Assembly (NCBI GenBank): GCA_028564925.1
Contig: CM053026.1
Span: 643,787,844 to 643,851,843, forward strand
Direction of reading: 5' to 3'
DNA: 64,000 nucleotides
From: Lithobates sylvaticus
Taxonomy: Eukaryota; Chordata; Amphibia; Anura; Ranidae
Numbering within the stretch: position 1 is the first letter of the stretch; each line of letters begins with the position of its first letter. Made by a program: the position numbers and the translations under genes. The notes under the pieces were generated by a model, which had not been told where the DNA came from, made no database searches, and was given only the letters and a program-made list of their open reading frames with translations. Positions 45,553 through 56,290 of this stretch are shown here, piece after piece.

Positions 45553-47570
45553 AAAGCGTGGGGTTCCCCCTAAATTCAATTACCAGGCCCTTCAGGTCTG
45601 GTATGGATATTAAGGGGAACCCCGGGTCAATAAAAAAAATAAATTACGTGGGGTTCCCCCCAAATAACCGTATCAGACCCTTCAGGTCTGGAATGGATTT
45701 TAAAGGGAACTCCACGCCAAATTTAAAAAAAAAATGGCGTGGAGTTCCCCCAAAAATCATTACCAGACCCTTTATCCGAGCACGCAACCTGGCAGGCCGC
45801 AGGAAAAGAGGGGGGACGAGAGAGTGCCCCCCTCCTGAACTGTACCAGGCAGGCCACATGCCCTCAACATTGGGAGGGTGCTTTGTTGATGAGGACAAGG
45901 GCCTCATCCCCACAGCCATGGCCGGTGGTTGTGGGGGTCTGCAGGCGGGGGGCCTATCGGAATCTCAAAGCCCCCTTTAACAAGGGGACCCCCAGATCCC
46001 GCCCCCCCTGTGTGAAGTGGTAAGGCGGTACAAATGTACCCCTACCATTTCTCCAAAAAAAAGTGACAAAGGTGTTAAAAATGACAAGAGACAGTTTTTG
46101 ACAATTCCTTTATTTAAGCCTTCTTCCTCCATCTTCTTCTTCCTCCGATCCTCTGCTTCTTGCTCTGGTGTTCTCGTCCGGCATCTTCCTCCATGGCGTC
46201 TCTTCTTCCATGCTTCGTTCTCGGGCCGCTCTACGCAATGGGAGGCTCCCGCTGTGTGACGCTTCTCTTCTTCTGACAGTTCTTATATAAGGGCGGGCAG
46301 GGCCACCCGGTGACCCCGCCTCCCTCTGACGCACGGGGACTTGACGGGCACTTCCCTATGGCTTTCCCTGTGACGTCAGAGGGGTCGCGGTCACCGGGTG
46401 GCCCCGCCCTTTGTTATATAAGAACTGTCAGAAGAAGAGAAGTGTCACACAGCGGGAGCCTCCCATTGATGCGGAGTGGCCCGAGAACGAAGCGGGGAAG
46501 AAGAGACGCTGTAGTGGGATGCCCCTTTGTCCAGATTCTGGTGCAGGTCCCTTTAACTCAACTCCCCACAATCCTCTGAGCTCCTGGATCCGCCCGGGGG
46601 ATATAAATGACAGCTCCACCCAGCTTCCTGTGCTCAGAGAGATCCTGCCTGATGGGACAGCAGTGACTGGGCAAGTGAGCTGTTCCCAGGTGCTGGGTCC
46701 TCCCCTGTTAAGTCTGTTGTGCGGGCCACCAGCAGTGAGCACAAGAGCACGCAGCATCTTTCCAAGCCCCAGTCACTGGAGAGGACTCTGTTACAGTCCA
46801 TTTTCAGAAGATGTCCATGAAGTGGGTTGGCCCTATCTGCAGCCACCAGAACCTCCTGACCAAAGCAAGTAGAAAGCAGTGCCAGCAAGAAGTTTGTGCC
46901 AGAATGAGGTCCACCCAGCTCACAGTCTGTTGAAAGAACAATTACTATCTTGGACATGTGAGATTCTTTTACCCTCTATTCTATTTGAAGATTGAACTCA
47001 CAACATGCTGCTGCCACCTAGTGGACATTAGTTGAATGGCAGTATAATTGTTATATGCTTTTTCTTCACGGTTCATATTAATGTTCTGTACTGTATACCG
47101 TGTTCTCAGAACTCCAGTACAATTTATGTTGAAGTTCATTGTTAAGTAAAATAGTAATTGCATATCACCGCTGGTCTGATCATTTGGCTGAAACCATTAC
47201 ACTACAACGCCGTGGAGGAAGATGCCAGACGAGAACACCGGAGCAAGAAGCAGAGGATCGGAGGAAGAAGAAGATGGAGGAAGAAGAAGATAGAGGAAGA
47301 AACCAAAGGATGAAAGAAAGAAGAAGGAAGAAGACGGAAAGAAGAAGACTTAAATAAAGGAATTGTCAAAAACTGGCTCTTGTCATTTTTAACACTTTTG
47401 TTACTATATTTGGTGAATTGGTAGGGGTACTTTTGTACCCCCTTACCATTTCACACAGGGGGGGCTTCCAGATTCTGATAAGCCTTCCGCCCGCAGACCC
47501 CCACAACCACCGGCCAGGGTTGTGGGCATGGGTTGTCCGCAGAACTTTCTTCAGGGGGGCATAATTTTAA
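45553..47570. mobile_element. Foldback element, copy 3, split by an LTR-like insertion
   Basis: The left arm spans about 45553-46330, with GTGGGGTTCCCCC blocks, GGATTTTAAAGGGAACTCC, and a reverse AATAAA at 46109-46114. The centre is near 46350. The right arm spans 46370-46509 and 47207-47570. TATA-like sequences face outward at 46283-46291 and 46413-46422. The distance to copies 1 and 2 is large, but the order of parts is the same. Confidence 0.65.
46510..47206 (+). mobile_element. LTR-like insertion (solo LTR candidate)
   Basis: The 697-bp segment starts TGTAGTG and ends CACTACA and is flanked by ACGC on both sides (46506-46509, 47207-47210). The empty-site order is visible in the opposite arm of the foldback. 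A TATA-like GATATAAATG is at about 46599. TG...CA ends with a 4-bp duplication fit an LTR. There is no coding region. A DNA transposon with 4-bp duplication is possible but less likely. Fossil. Confidence 0.62.
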
Positions 47571-49145
47571 GGTCTGGTCATGTGATCTTACCCATGTCAG
47601 TCAACAGTGGCTGCAGGGGAGAAAGCGCTTGACGACAGCTGATAAAGCCTGAGGAGGTGATGTCACCCATAGGTTCCCATGTCACAGTTGTTATTGGTGC
47701 TCCCTCCTCTCCCCTGCATACGCTGCTGGATCTCACAGGTGTGATGACATGACCAGATTGGAACAGTCTGAAAATAGGTTAGTCCACATAGGTGTTAGGG
47801 GTAAGGGGGCGGGGGACGGTTTAAGGCTAGCGCAAGCTGGAATTCTACTTTCAATCTACCCTCCCTATTGGTGGCTTGTGGCAGTGTTAAAGCAGAGCTA
47901 CACCCAAAAGGGGAAGCTGCACTTGTTTGCACCCTCCCCCCTTCCACTGTCACATTTGGCACTTTTTGGGGGAGAGAGTGTACCTGGTTTTGCCGTGGTG
48001 ATCTGAGCCACATGCAAAACCATGCAAAATATGCTGCGAGCGACCACAGCAAGTAAAGGTATAAATAAACATACAATTAGGCAATAAATCAATTACAAAA
48101 AAAAAAAAAAACTACCTGCATGGTGCAGCATTGGCTTAAGCCAGTTGAGATTTTAAAATCTATATGGACACAATAGCATCTTTATGTTGTGCTCATATAG
48201 CTTCTTTTGTGCCCATATAGATGCTGGTGTCCCTCTATATGGGTGAAACAGCATCAATATAGGCACAATAGCAGTTATATGGGCACAATAGCATAAAGAT
48301 GATATCCTGTCCGTACTATATAAGTCCTATTGTGGCCATACAAATGCTACTGTCTATTATTATGCCCAGTGACACTGACCTTGCAGCCCTGCCAGTGCTG
48401 GGAGTCCGGGACATGGTTATCTGGTGACCAGGGCGAAGATGCCAAACTGTGCTAAATTTTTGGTGTCTTTAGTTAGCCTAAAACACTTATTTTTGGTAAA
48501 ATTTTAACAGCTACATACAGAATGCCCAAAATGATTTATACTGACTGAGAGAGAGATTTTTAGACATTTGTAACTGACCTTAAAGAATATGTAACTGATA
48601 ACATGCTTGGTCAAAAATTAATTCTTACAGATGCTCACCTTCTTTGCAATCAAAACATGTAGCCTTAAAAATGTCCATTAAAGATTTGTAATGAGCCTAG
48701 GAAGTAGTAGAATTGTCCAGGTCCGGGCTCTTATCAGAGATTACAGATAGACCATGACACAGAACAAGCTGACACTAACCCAGCTTGTTCTACAAATATA
48801 ATTTAGCACTTCACCTTAATGGCAGCTTCCATGGCTTGATTCAGGAACTTCTTAGCTGGCCTGGGTGAGCTCTGGTGACTGTTGGGCTGGACAGTGGCTG
48901 CTGAGTGAACTTTATCTTCCTTCTCCACCCACCCTCACTGCTGCTCTGACTGTGATCACTCTGACTTGGACAGCAGCCAAACCTGGGAGGATCGTCCTTC
49001 TCCTGTCTGGTACGTCTGCAACTACAGAGAAGGAGGCAAGCACAGCCTCAGTTAAGTGTGCGGCTGTATCAGAGGTTAGAGCATGGGGTAGTGTGACAGC
49101 TGGGCAAGTTGCTGAAGAGCTTCTCCTGAGTGTTATGAGCATAGT
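47571..49145. other. No gene seen
   Basis: A loose tandem-like set of CAATAGCA, ATATGGGCAC and ATATAGAT words lies at 48160-48360. The frames around 48865-49149 have no domain or splice support. Confidence 0.35.
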
Positions 49146-49929
49146 GTAGGGTGACCAGATGTCCCCGGTTTCAGGGGACAGTCCCCGGATTGAGGACACT
49201 GTCCCCAGACCAAGTCTGTCCCCGGTTTTGTCCCCGGATTTGACTTCAACAGGAGCTGGGGCAATTTTCAAAGACAATCAGTGCAGAATTAAAAAAAAAA
49301 TCTGAATTACACCCCCCCGCTCCTACTAGCTTAGGGGGGTGTATTTTTTCCATTATCTGTGTCCCTTTCTGATGATGATGTGCTAGTCAGAGCGGATGGA
49401 CTATTTCTTCAGTTTCCGGCACATGCCCATTCAGCTCCGCTCACATGTTCTTCTGGCTTGGCTCAAATCCCGGCCAGCTGCCTACCTGCTTATCTCCTTG
49501 TCTTCCCCGGCAGAGTCATTTTCCTCCGTTCCCCACCCAGTAGTAGCCGGGGCCCGGAGAGTGAGACCTGAGAGGCTGTGAGGCAGGTGGCAGCAGCAGC
49601 GACGGGCAGAGAGAGGCAGCTGAGCTCAGCTGAAGATGTCCAGCAGCAGGAATAGAGGGGAAGCAGATCCAATAGTGGGGCTGCCAGTGCCTTCAAGGCT
49701 TCAACACAGGTGTGCTTTGGGGGTGTCTGTGAATAGACTACATTGCACTGTGTCTGTCTCTCTGGCATAATGGATGGTATCAGAACTCACAGGCAGCAGG
49801 CACTTATTGGTCATAAGTTAACAAAATCAGCACCAGCAGCCATGTTATGTGACACACTGTGACAGAGCCAGCCAGAGCCATGGTAGAGTGCCTGCCGCCT
49901 GTGAGTTATCATAATGCTGATGATCTTAA
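49146..49929. other. Repeat scrap with TGTCCCCGG words; no gene
   Basis: AGGGTGACCAGATGTCCCC, then GTCCCCGGATT repeated several times to 49245, looks like an end of a dispersed vertebrate repeat. The remainder to 49929 is unclassified. Confidence 0.4.
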
Positions 49930-50335
49930 CCAGTTGCCGATTGCCTGATAGCAGATTTACTGCTACAGGTTGGTTGCGCTGCGCAGGATCACTTATATAC
50001 GTGATCCTGCATTTCTGGGTATCAGAGCCAATCAGCGGATCCGGCAGACTTGTCTAGTGGTCTACCTATGTAAACAAGGCAGTTCACCTGTCAGTGTGGA
50101 AGACATCGATCCTGTGTTCCTGCAAAGCAGGTACAGGGATCTATGTCTTCCCTTAGTAAAAGCACATCCCCCACAGTGAGAAAACACTTGTTAGGCACAC
50201 ATTTAACCCATTGATTGCCCTAGATGTTATCCCCTTCCCAGCTAGTGTCATTAGTACAGTGACAGTACATATTTTTAGCACTGATCTCTGTATTAGTGTC
50301 ACTGATTCCCACAAAGTGTTAAAAGTGTCACTAAT
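49930..50335 (+). repeat. Dispersed repeat B, partial copy
   Basis: AACCAGTTGCCGATTGCC, CACTTATATACGTGATCCTG and CCCCTTCCCAGCTAGTGTCATT match repeat B. The copy stops where the TIR element at 50336 begins. Confidence 0.55.
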
Positions 50336-50574
50336 GCCGCGCACACACTAGCGGAATGTCCGACAGAAAAAGTATTTTCATTGGATATTCCGATCGTGTG
50401 TGTGCCTCATCTGACTTTTTTTTTTCGAAAATTCTGACGGACCTAGAAATAGAACATGTTTTAAATATTTCCGACGGAACTAATTCTTATTGGGAAAACC
50501 GCTCGTCTGTATGCTGTTCCGACGGACCAAAAACAACGCATGCTCTGAAGCAAATACGAGACGGCAGCTATTGG
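50336..50574. mobile_element. TIR element running into the gap
   Basis: ATGCCGCGCACACACTAGCGG and the TCCGACGG words belong to the same group as 23097-23524. Its right end is lost in the assembly gap. Confidence 0.6.
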
Positions 50575-51074
50575 NNNNNNNNNNNNNNNNNNNNNNNNNN
50601 NNNNNNNNNNNNNNNNNNNNNNNNNNNNNNNNNNNNNNNNNNNNNNNNNNNNNNNNNNNNNNNNNNNNNNNNNNNNNNNNNNNNNNNNNNNNNNNNNNNN
50701 NNNNNNNNNNNNNNNNNNNNNNNNNNNNNNNNNNNNNNNNNNNNNNNNNNNNNNNNNNNNNNNNNNNNNNNNNNNNNNNNNNNNNNNNNNNNNNNNNNNN
50801 NNNNNNNNNNNNNNNNNNNNNNNNNNNNNNNNNNNNNNNNNNNNNNNNNNNNNNNNNNNNNNNNNNNNNNNNNNNNNNNNNNNNNNNNNNNNNNNNNNNN
50901 NNNNNNNNNNNNNNNNNNNNNNNNNNNNNNNNNNNNNNNNNNNNNNNNNNNNNNNNNNNNNNNNNNNNNNNNNNNNNNNNNNNNNNNNNNNNNNNNNNNN
51001 NNNNNNNNNNNNNNNNNNNNNNNNNNNNNNNNNNNNNNNNNNNNNNNNNNNNNNNNNNNNNNNNNNNNNNNNNN
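50575..51074. other. Assembly gap (500 N)
   Basis: Exactly 500 undetermined bases, probably a fixed-size placeholder, so the true distance is unknown. All frames through it are artefacts. Confidence 0.98.
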
Positions 51075-51221
51075 TCAGAGACAGACAAGTGAAATCATTT
51101 ATTTTGTGCTTTAACAGAAAAGACATCTACCCGCGCTGTATATTAGCCGGTGCGCAGACACAGACAAGTGAAGACAAGTGCTCAGCTCCAATCCGTGCCG
51201 AATACACACCAAAGTACTTAC

Positions 51222-51398
51222 ATCTTGTGCTGACAGAGCTGTGATCACTCTGCACACTGCACAATGAAGACACACTAGGTGTTCTCTGGATGGTAGGTCC
51301 TTTGCATGGGATTCTTGTTCTAGGTAGTGATCTTGTCCCAATTAGTGATGAAGCTTTAATAGTGCTAGATTTCCCTTTGGGAGAGATTGAACCTCCCC
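51222..51398 (-). CDS. Host coding exon, 177 bp, unassigned gene
   Basis: On the minus strand a clear acceptor, a T-rich run with TTTTTATTTTTGTTAG, is followed by an open frame of 177 bases and then the donor AGAT with GTAAGTAC. The exon is phase 1 to phase 1, so 59 codons could be skipped or kept without changing frame. The peptide is rich in Ser, Thr, Arg and Lys, with pieces such as SPKGKSSTIKASSL, RSLPRTRIPCKG and TPSVSSLCSVQSD. It looks like part of a disordered, probably phosphorylated region of a large scaffold or cytoskeletal protein. I do not recognise the gene. It is the strongest host-gene evidence here, and the surrounding DNA is then intron. Confidence 0.72.
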
Positions 51399-51937
51399 CT
51401 AACAAAAATAAAAACTGGTTTTAGATTTCCAAAGCAGTTTCATAAGGATAACAGTACATATGTGGATTCTTGCAAGAAGTCAATCAGATACATTTCAAGA
51501 AACAATTCTACCACCACAGGGACCACGTCATTTCTATATACAGTGCTGCTCATACAGGCCGTACCAGAACATACTTGTGATGGTACATAGGCATAATTTT
51601 CTTTTTAGAAGTACATCATAACCTGCCAATTCTACTGACCGAATTGAAAAGATTTCAATTAGGATTTTGTTTTGTGAGAGCGTGGTACTAGAAGTGGTTT
51701 ACTGACTTTTTTGGACAACTGGACGAAACTGTGGATTTCAGCTCTGTGTCAAGCTGTATGTTCTGTATCAATACGGTTTTCTATCATGCTTTAATAAAAA
51801 CAAAGTGTATAATTAACCACATTGCAGGAAGAAAGGAAGAAATGTTATTAACACAGAGGCTACATCGTTATCATAGCCACAAATAAAAGGCAGCGCTAAG
51901 AAAAGTTTATAAATACCTGCAGTGCTTTTGTTCCTAA
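51399..51937. other. Probable intron sequence next to the exon
   Basis: No element ends or other exons are recognised. It contains the polypyrimidine tract and acceptor of the exon at its left edge. Confidence 0.4.
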
Positions 51938-52342
51938 GGCCCCTTTCACACTAGGCGGACTCCGCTTGCATGGAGTCTGCCTCTGTCCGCCGGCTCAGCG
52001 GGAGATCTCTCCGTTGATCTCCACTGAGCTGGCGGATGACAGGTCCCTCTCTGGTCAATGAGCGGGGAGGGGCTTGTCCAGCGCCGCTGGTCTCTATGGA
52101 GCGATCGGATTTAAACGGACAGTGTGTCCGTTTTCATCAGATCTCACCCAATCCGATCCGCCAGCGACAGATCTGGACATAGAGATATCCATCTGCTTTT
52201 GGCGGATCGGACTGGGTCGGATGTCAGTGGACATGTCTCCGCTGACATCCGTCGCTCCATAGACTAGCATGGAGCGCCCGTTCAGGTCCGCCTTCAAAAC
52301 TGACAGGCGGACCTGAATGGGCCGTCAGTGTGAAAAGGGGCC
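51938..52342. mobile_element. PIF/Harbinger-like MITE
   Basis: The 405-bp element has ends GGCCCCTTTCACACTAGG and CAGTGTGAAAAGGGGCC. Left flank TAA, right flank TTA. The interior is highly similar to 7108-7478, sharing CGGGAGATCTCTCCGTTG and GGGAGGGGCTTGTCCAGCGC, and is the better-kept copy. Confidence 0.75.
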
Positions 52343-52394
52343 TTAAGTGTATGTAAAACAATATATTTGTTATTTGTTTCCCTTTGGTCCTTTT

Positions 52395-53075
52395 TTTATT
52401 ATACAGGAATTATATAGCGCCAACAGTTTGCACAGCGCTTAACAAAATGAAGGCAGACATTACAGTTACATTACAACTTTGTACAAGAGGAATCAGAGAG
52501 CCCCCGCTCACTAGAGCTTGCATCTAAAAGGGAGGGTCAATTGATAAAAAAGGGAATAGCTGTGGGGGATGAGCTGATGGAGGAAGTAAAACAGTGCATT
52601 AGTTAGAAGCAGGATAAACTTCTTTAATGAGAAGGGTTATCAGGGCTTGTCTAAAGATGGATAGATTAGGGGACAGTCGGACAGAATGGGGTAAGGAGTT
52701 CCAAAGGATGAGAGAAGCTCTTGAGATATCCATGGCGAGCATGGGAGGAGGCGACAAGGGAGCTAGAAAGTAGGTCTTGGGAGGACTGGAGAGCGGCTTG
52801 GTTGGTATTTGAAGACTAGGTTAGTGATGTTGCTGGAGGCAGAGTTATGGATAGCTTTGTAAATTGTTAGTACTTTGAAGCCAGTGGAGGGATTGGCAGA
52901 GATGGGTGGAGGACATTAAATGGTGGGTAAGGTGAAAGTCTGGCAGCAGCATTCATTATGGACTGAAGGGGGGATAGTCTATGTAAAAGGTAATCCAATG
53001 AGGAGGCAGTTGCAGTAGTCGAGGCTAGAGATAACCAAGGAGTGAATTAGAAGCTTGGTAGAAGCTCTGTTAAAT
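52395..53075 (-). mobile_element. L2-like LINE, 3' part
   Basis: Read on the minus strand, the sequence carries the C-terminal end of an L2/CR1-type reverse transcriptase: a LDYCNCLLIGLP block, then FKVLTIYKAIHN and a YQPSRS block, and finally the 3' tail TTGTTAAGCGCTGTGCAAAC, GGCGCTATATAATTCC. It is 5' truncated, as is common for LINEs. At least several in-frame stops are present, including one soon after the LIGLPFT block near 52980, so it is a dead copy. Confidence 0.78.
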
Positions 53076-53222
53076 AAAAATAAAGCTCATCCAGAAAGAA
53101 AATTGTGAGCTGAAGTCTAAAGGAAGAGTGTAGAGGAAGTCATCAGTTGTACTACAACACATCTGCCCCTATTACTGAGAGGGAGGGGTTATGCAGTGGT
53201 TAACCTTGATATGTAGTCCTAA

Positions 53223-53748
53223 GGCCGGCCACAGACTGTTCAAATCTTGGCTAGTTCTGCAGGAACCAGACGAGATTTGAAAGGTGCATGTGCAAACCGG
53301 CTGAGATCTGAACCGTATGCAAGTAAACCAGACAAGATTTGAATGGTATATGTGCGAACCAGCCTAGCTCTAAACCATATATGTGCAAACCAGCCGAGAC
53401 TTGAACCGTATATGTGCAAACCAGATGAGATTTGAATGGTATATGTGCGAACCAGACGAGATTTGAACCGTACATGTGCAAACCAGACGAGATTTGAACC
53501 ATGTATGTGCAGGCTGAATGTAAAGTTGATCAACTTGGGTACAACAAGCCTGCCGGATTTACTTGCGATTATCGCTAGTGGCTAGCAATAATCACCGCTT
53601 TCTCCCAGCGAGGATGGCTTTCCCCATCAGGAGAACACAATCTCTTAGCAGTGGGGTTCCCCTGTCAGCACTGTCGGTGTTGATAGGGGCATCGTGCAAA
53701 TTTTTTTTCCTGCAATGAAATCTGCACTGTCTATGGCCTGTCCAACAC
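53223..53748. mobile_element. Possible TIR element with a 31-bp minisatellite inside
   Basis: The left end GGCCGGCCACAGAC and the right end GTCTATGGCCTGTCC are approximately inverted. The left half, 53262-53513, is a tandem repeat of about 31 bp. Confidence 0.45.
53262..53513 (+). repeat. Minisatellite, about 31 bp by 8
   Basis: Units are based on AACCAGACGAGATTTGAA followed by a GTATATGTGC block. Because 31 is not a multiple of three, each frame rotates through the same three readings; the long minus-strand frames come from this and are not genes. Confidence 0.85.
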
Positions 53749-55636
53749 ACTCCCTGTTCTAGGGTGACAACACTGCTCTGTACAGTTGTCACCCAAGGAA
53801 AACAGTGCGTTACGAGTAGGCTAACCAGGTAAAAAAGGAAAAAAACAAATGCAGCCACCAAATCTAAGGACCAGTAAGCAGCAATGCTATAAAAAAAAAA
53901 TTCTGGTATAGCAGGTGCAAAGATAACAGTACTGCTATACTTAATGATTTAGTTCCATTAAAAAGCTAATCTTGGTAAAAAAAAAAAAAATGTAATAGTA
54001 AGCACAAGGGGCATTACTGCATCAGTGTCATGTGTCCCTTATGCTACTGTCTCCTGGTTTATGAGAAATCTTCCTCTTCTGATAACACCCAACGATGAGT
54101 ACCTTCTATTAACCCCCACAGCATTAGAAGATTACAGTGGGGGGGGGGGGGGGGGGGGTTAATAGAAGGTACTCAAGAGTCTGACTATGCTTGCTACCCT
54201 TTCCACCTCTCCTCCATTCATAGAAATTGTACTACAGTGAGCCTAGTCTGTCACTCTTGATAGTTGTCCATCACAGGTCCATCAGTTCCGGTAACCCCCA
54301 CCGCACTGAAAGATTACAGTGGCAGGCGAGGGGACACCAGAGGATGACAATTTCACCTAAACCAGAAAACAGCAGCATGGGGGACACATCACACTGATGG
54401 TAACTGCTTTTTTTTTTTTTTTACTTAGTCTTTCACCTATAGTAGTCAGCATATATTTCCCATTATAATGGTCTCTATGGTGGTGATCAAAACACATTAC
54501 AGTACTTTAAAATGGAAAGCAACTACTGCAGGTGGTTTGTAAATAAAAGCAGAAGAAATCTCGGATGTTGGCAAGGTACGGAGGACCTGTCAGAGTAATC
54601 TGGGATTAGTGATTCCTCCCCCAGATTTTATACACCAATCTTATGCAGCCACTGTATATAGGAAATAAACTACAAAAGAAAAAAAAAAGGTACATCACAC
54701 TGATGAACAAATGTTATAACGGCCGGATTACCACAATTAGGAAAGTTGCCCACAACCTTCACTTTTCACCAGTCCTGTATTCTATAGTAGTTAAAATAGA
54801 AAAAAGGTAAAGGGTGAAGCGAGAAAATGCCCTGGGCTAGGTTTTCAGTCGTACAAGGGCAATAAAGCTGAAATTATTAGTTACCTAGCCCCATATCTAG
54901 CCTGTCTGATGGGGGGGATGCAGTACAGGAAAAAATAAATAAAAATAAATCGCTGATGCCATGCAGATCTCCTGCAGACTTTCAGTGCAACCCGTCTGCT
55001 CATACATTGTACAGGGAAGCAGTTTCACACTGACAGGGAGACTCCATCAACTACCACAACGCTCAACAGCACTGTGGTAGTACATTGAGAACTATAAGCT
55101 GACTGCAGCAAAGGATGTTGGGACATGTAGTTCCTTCAGTCACAGATCTCTGAATGAATGATGCCACCATGTGGGTGGATCCCTGCACGTCCGCACTGTT
55201 ATCAAAAAGTGACAGCTAGTACGGGGAACTTCTGTCACGGCGAGAGAGGGCAGCAGGGAGCAGGTGCAGCAATGGGAACATGTTACATGGTCCACCCTAA
55301 AAACTGGTAGAACATGTAACATGCTCCCAAAAGTCAACTAATCCTTTAAAGAAGAAACCAGCAACTGTTGGCACAATGGACACTTTATACAATACGTTGT
55401 ACATTGCACAGTTATGACTAGAGTGCAGGCTCCACGAGTAACATACAAAACATATGGAGTGTAGCATCAGGACAGGTTCACCTCTTCAGATTCCCACCTT
55501 ACACCAAGAGTACCCAAGTTCCCCCAGAGTCATCCTTACATCATGGTCCCCTGAGCCCCTCCTTACATTAGAGACCCCTGCATTCCCCATTTACATCAAG
55601 GTCCCTAAAGACCCCCCCAGAAAGTGTTCAGAAGTA
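53749..55636. other. No gene seen; hairpin with a G-run
   Basis: A G-run of about 22 bases begins at 54138. ACCTTCTATTAACCCCC at about 54101 is inverted just after the G-run at about 54159 (GGGGGTTAATAGAAGGTACTC). The rest has no supported exon or element. Confidence 0.45.
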
Positions 55637-56110
55637 CGAAACTGAAAGTGGTTGTAAAGGTAGAAAGTTTTTTTTATCCTAATGCATTCTACGAATAAAG
55701 ATAAAAAGCCTTCTGTGTGCAGCAGCCACCTCAGCACCCCTAACACTTACCTGAGCCCCATCTAGATCCAGCGATGTCCACAAGTCCCTCGGCTGTCCGG
55801 GACTCTCCCTCCTGATTGGCTGAGACAGCAGCGCCATTGGCTCCCGCTGCTGTCAAAGTGAGTAAGCCAATCAGGAGAGTGGGGGGCGGGATCAAACCAC
55901 AGCCCCGTGTCCGAATGGATACACGGAGCTGTGGCTCCACTTGAGTGCCTCCATAGTAAGCTGCTTGCTGTGGGGGCACTCGACAGGAGAGAGGGGCCAG
56001 GAGGAGTAAAGAGGGACCCGAGAATACGACGACCCAGGCTGCTCTGTGCAAAACCACTGCACAGAGAGCAGGTAAGTAGAACATTTTTTTTTTTTTTTCT
56101 TTTAAACCAA
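55637..56110. mobile_element. Repeat E, well-kept copy with donor-like motifs at both ends
   Basis: It starts near AAAGTGGTTGTAAAGG. A minus-strand donor-like CAGGTAAGTG is at 55743-55752 and a plus-strand AGCAGGTAAGTAG at about 56067. Middle words include ATTGGCTGAGACAGCAG and CCGCTGCTGTCAAAG, an imperfect palindrome. Non-coding. Confidence 0.65.
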
Positions 56111-56290
56111 CAAGACTTTAGAATCACAAATAAAAAAAAGGGGTCCTGCACGTTTTCGGTGCAAATTCAGTGCTAATTGAGCAATACATAATGAATGGAA
56201 TTGAATTCGCAAGTCACTTGTACAGGAATCACTTGCGATTCCTGTACAAATTACCTGCGATGCAGCAGATCGCATCAGTGTGAACCCAGC
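56111..56290. repeat. Right part of a Harbinger-like MITE
   Basis: The end GCATCAGTGTGAACCCAGCC followed by TTA matches Harbinger-type termini. TTGCGATTCCTGTACA and its inverted partner TGTACAGGAATCACTTGCG are near 56220-56250. Confidence 0.5.

Noticed and set aside
46110-46957. Frames near 46.1-46.9 kb
   Set aside because: They lie in the foldback arms and the LTR-like insertion.
48865-49277. Frames on both strands near 49 kb
   Set aside because: No splice sites or recognisable domain; both strands are equally open.
50356-51126. Frames of over 200 codons around 50.4-51.1 kb
   Set aside because: They run through 500 undetermined bases.
53240-53533. Minus-strand repetitive frame with HIYGSSLGWF-type words
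   Set aside because: Product of the 31-bp minisatellite.
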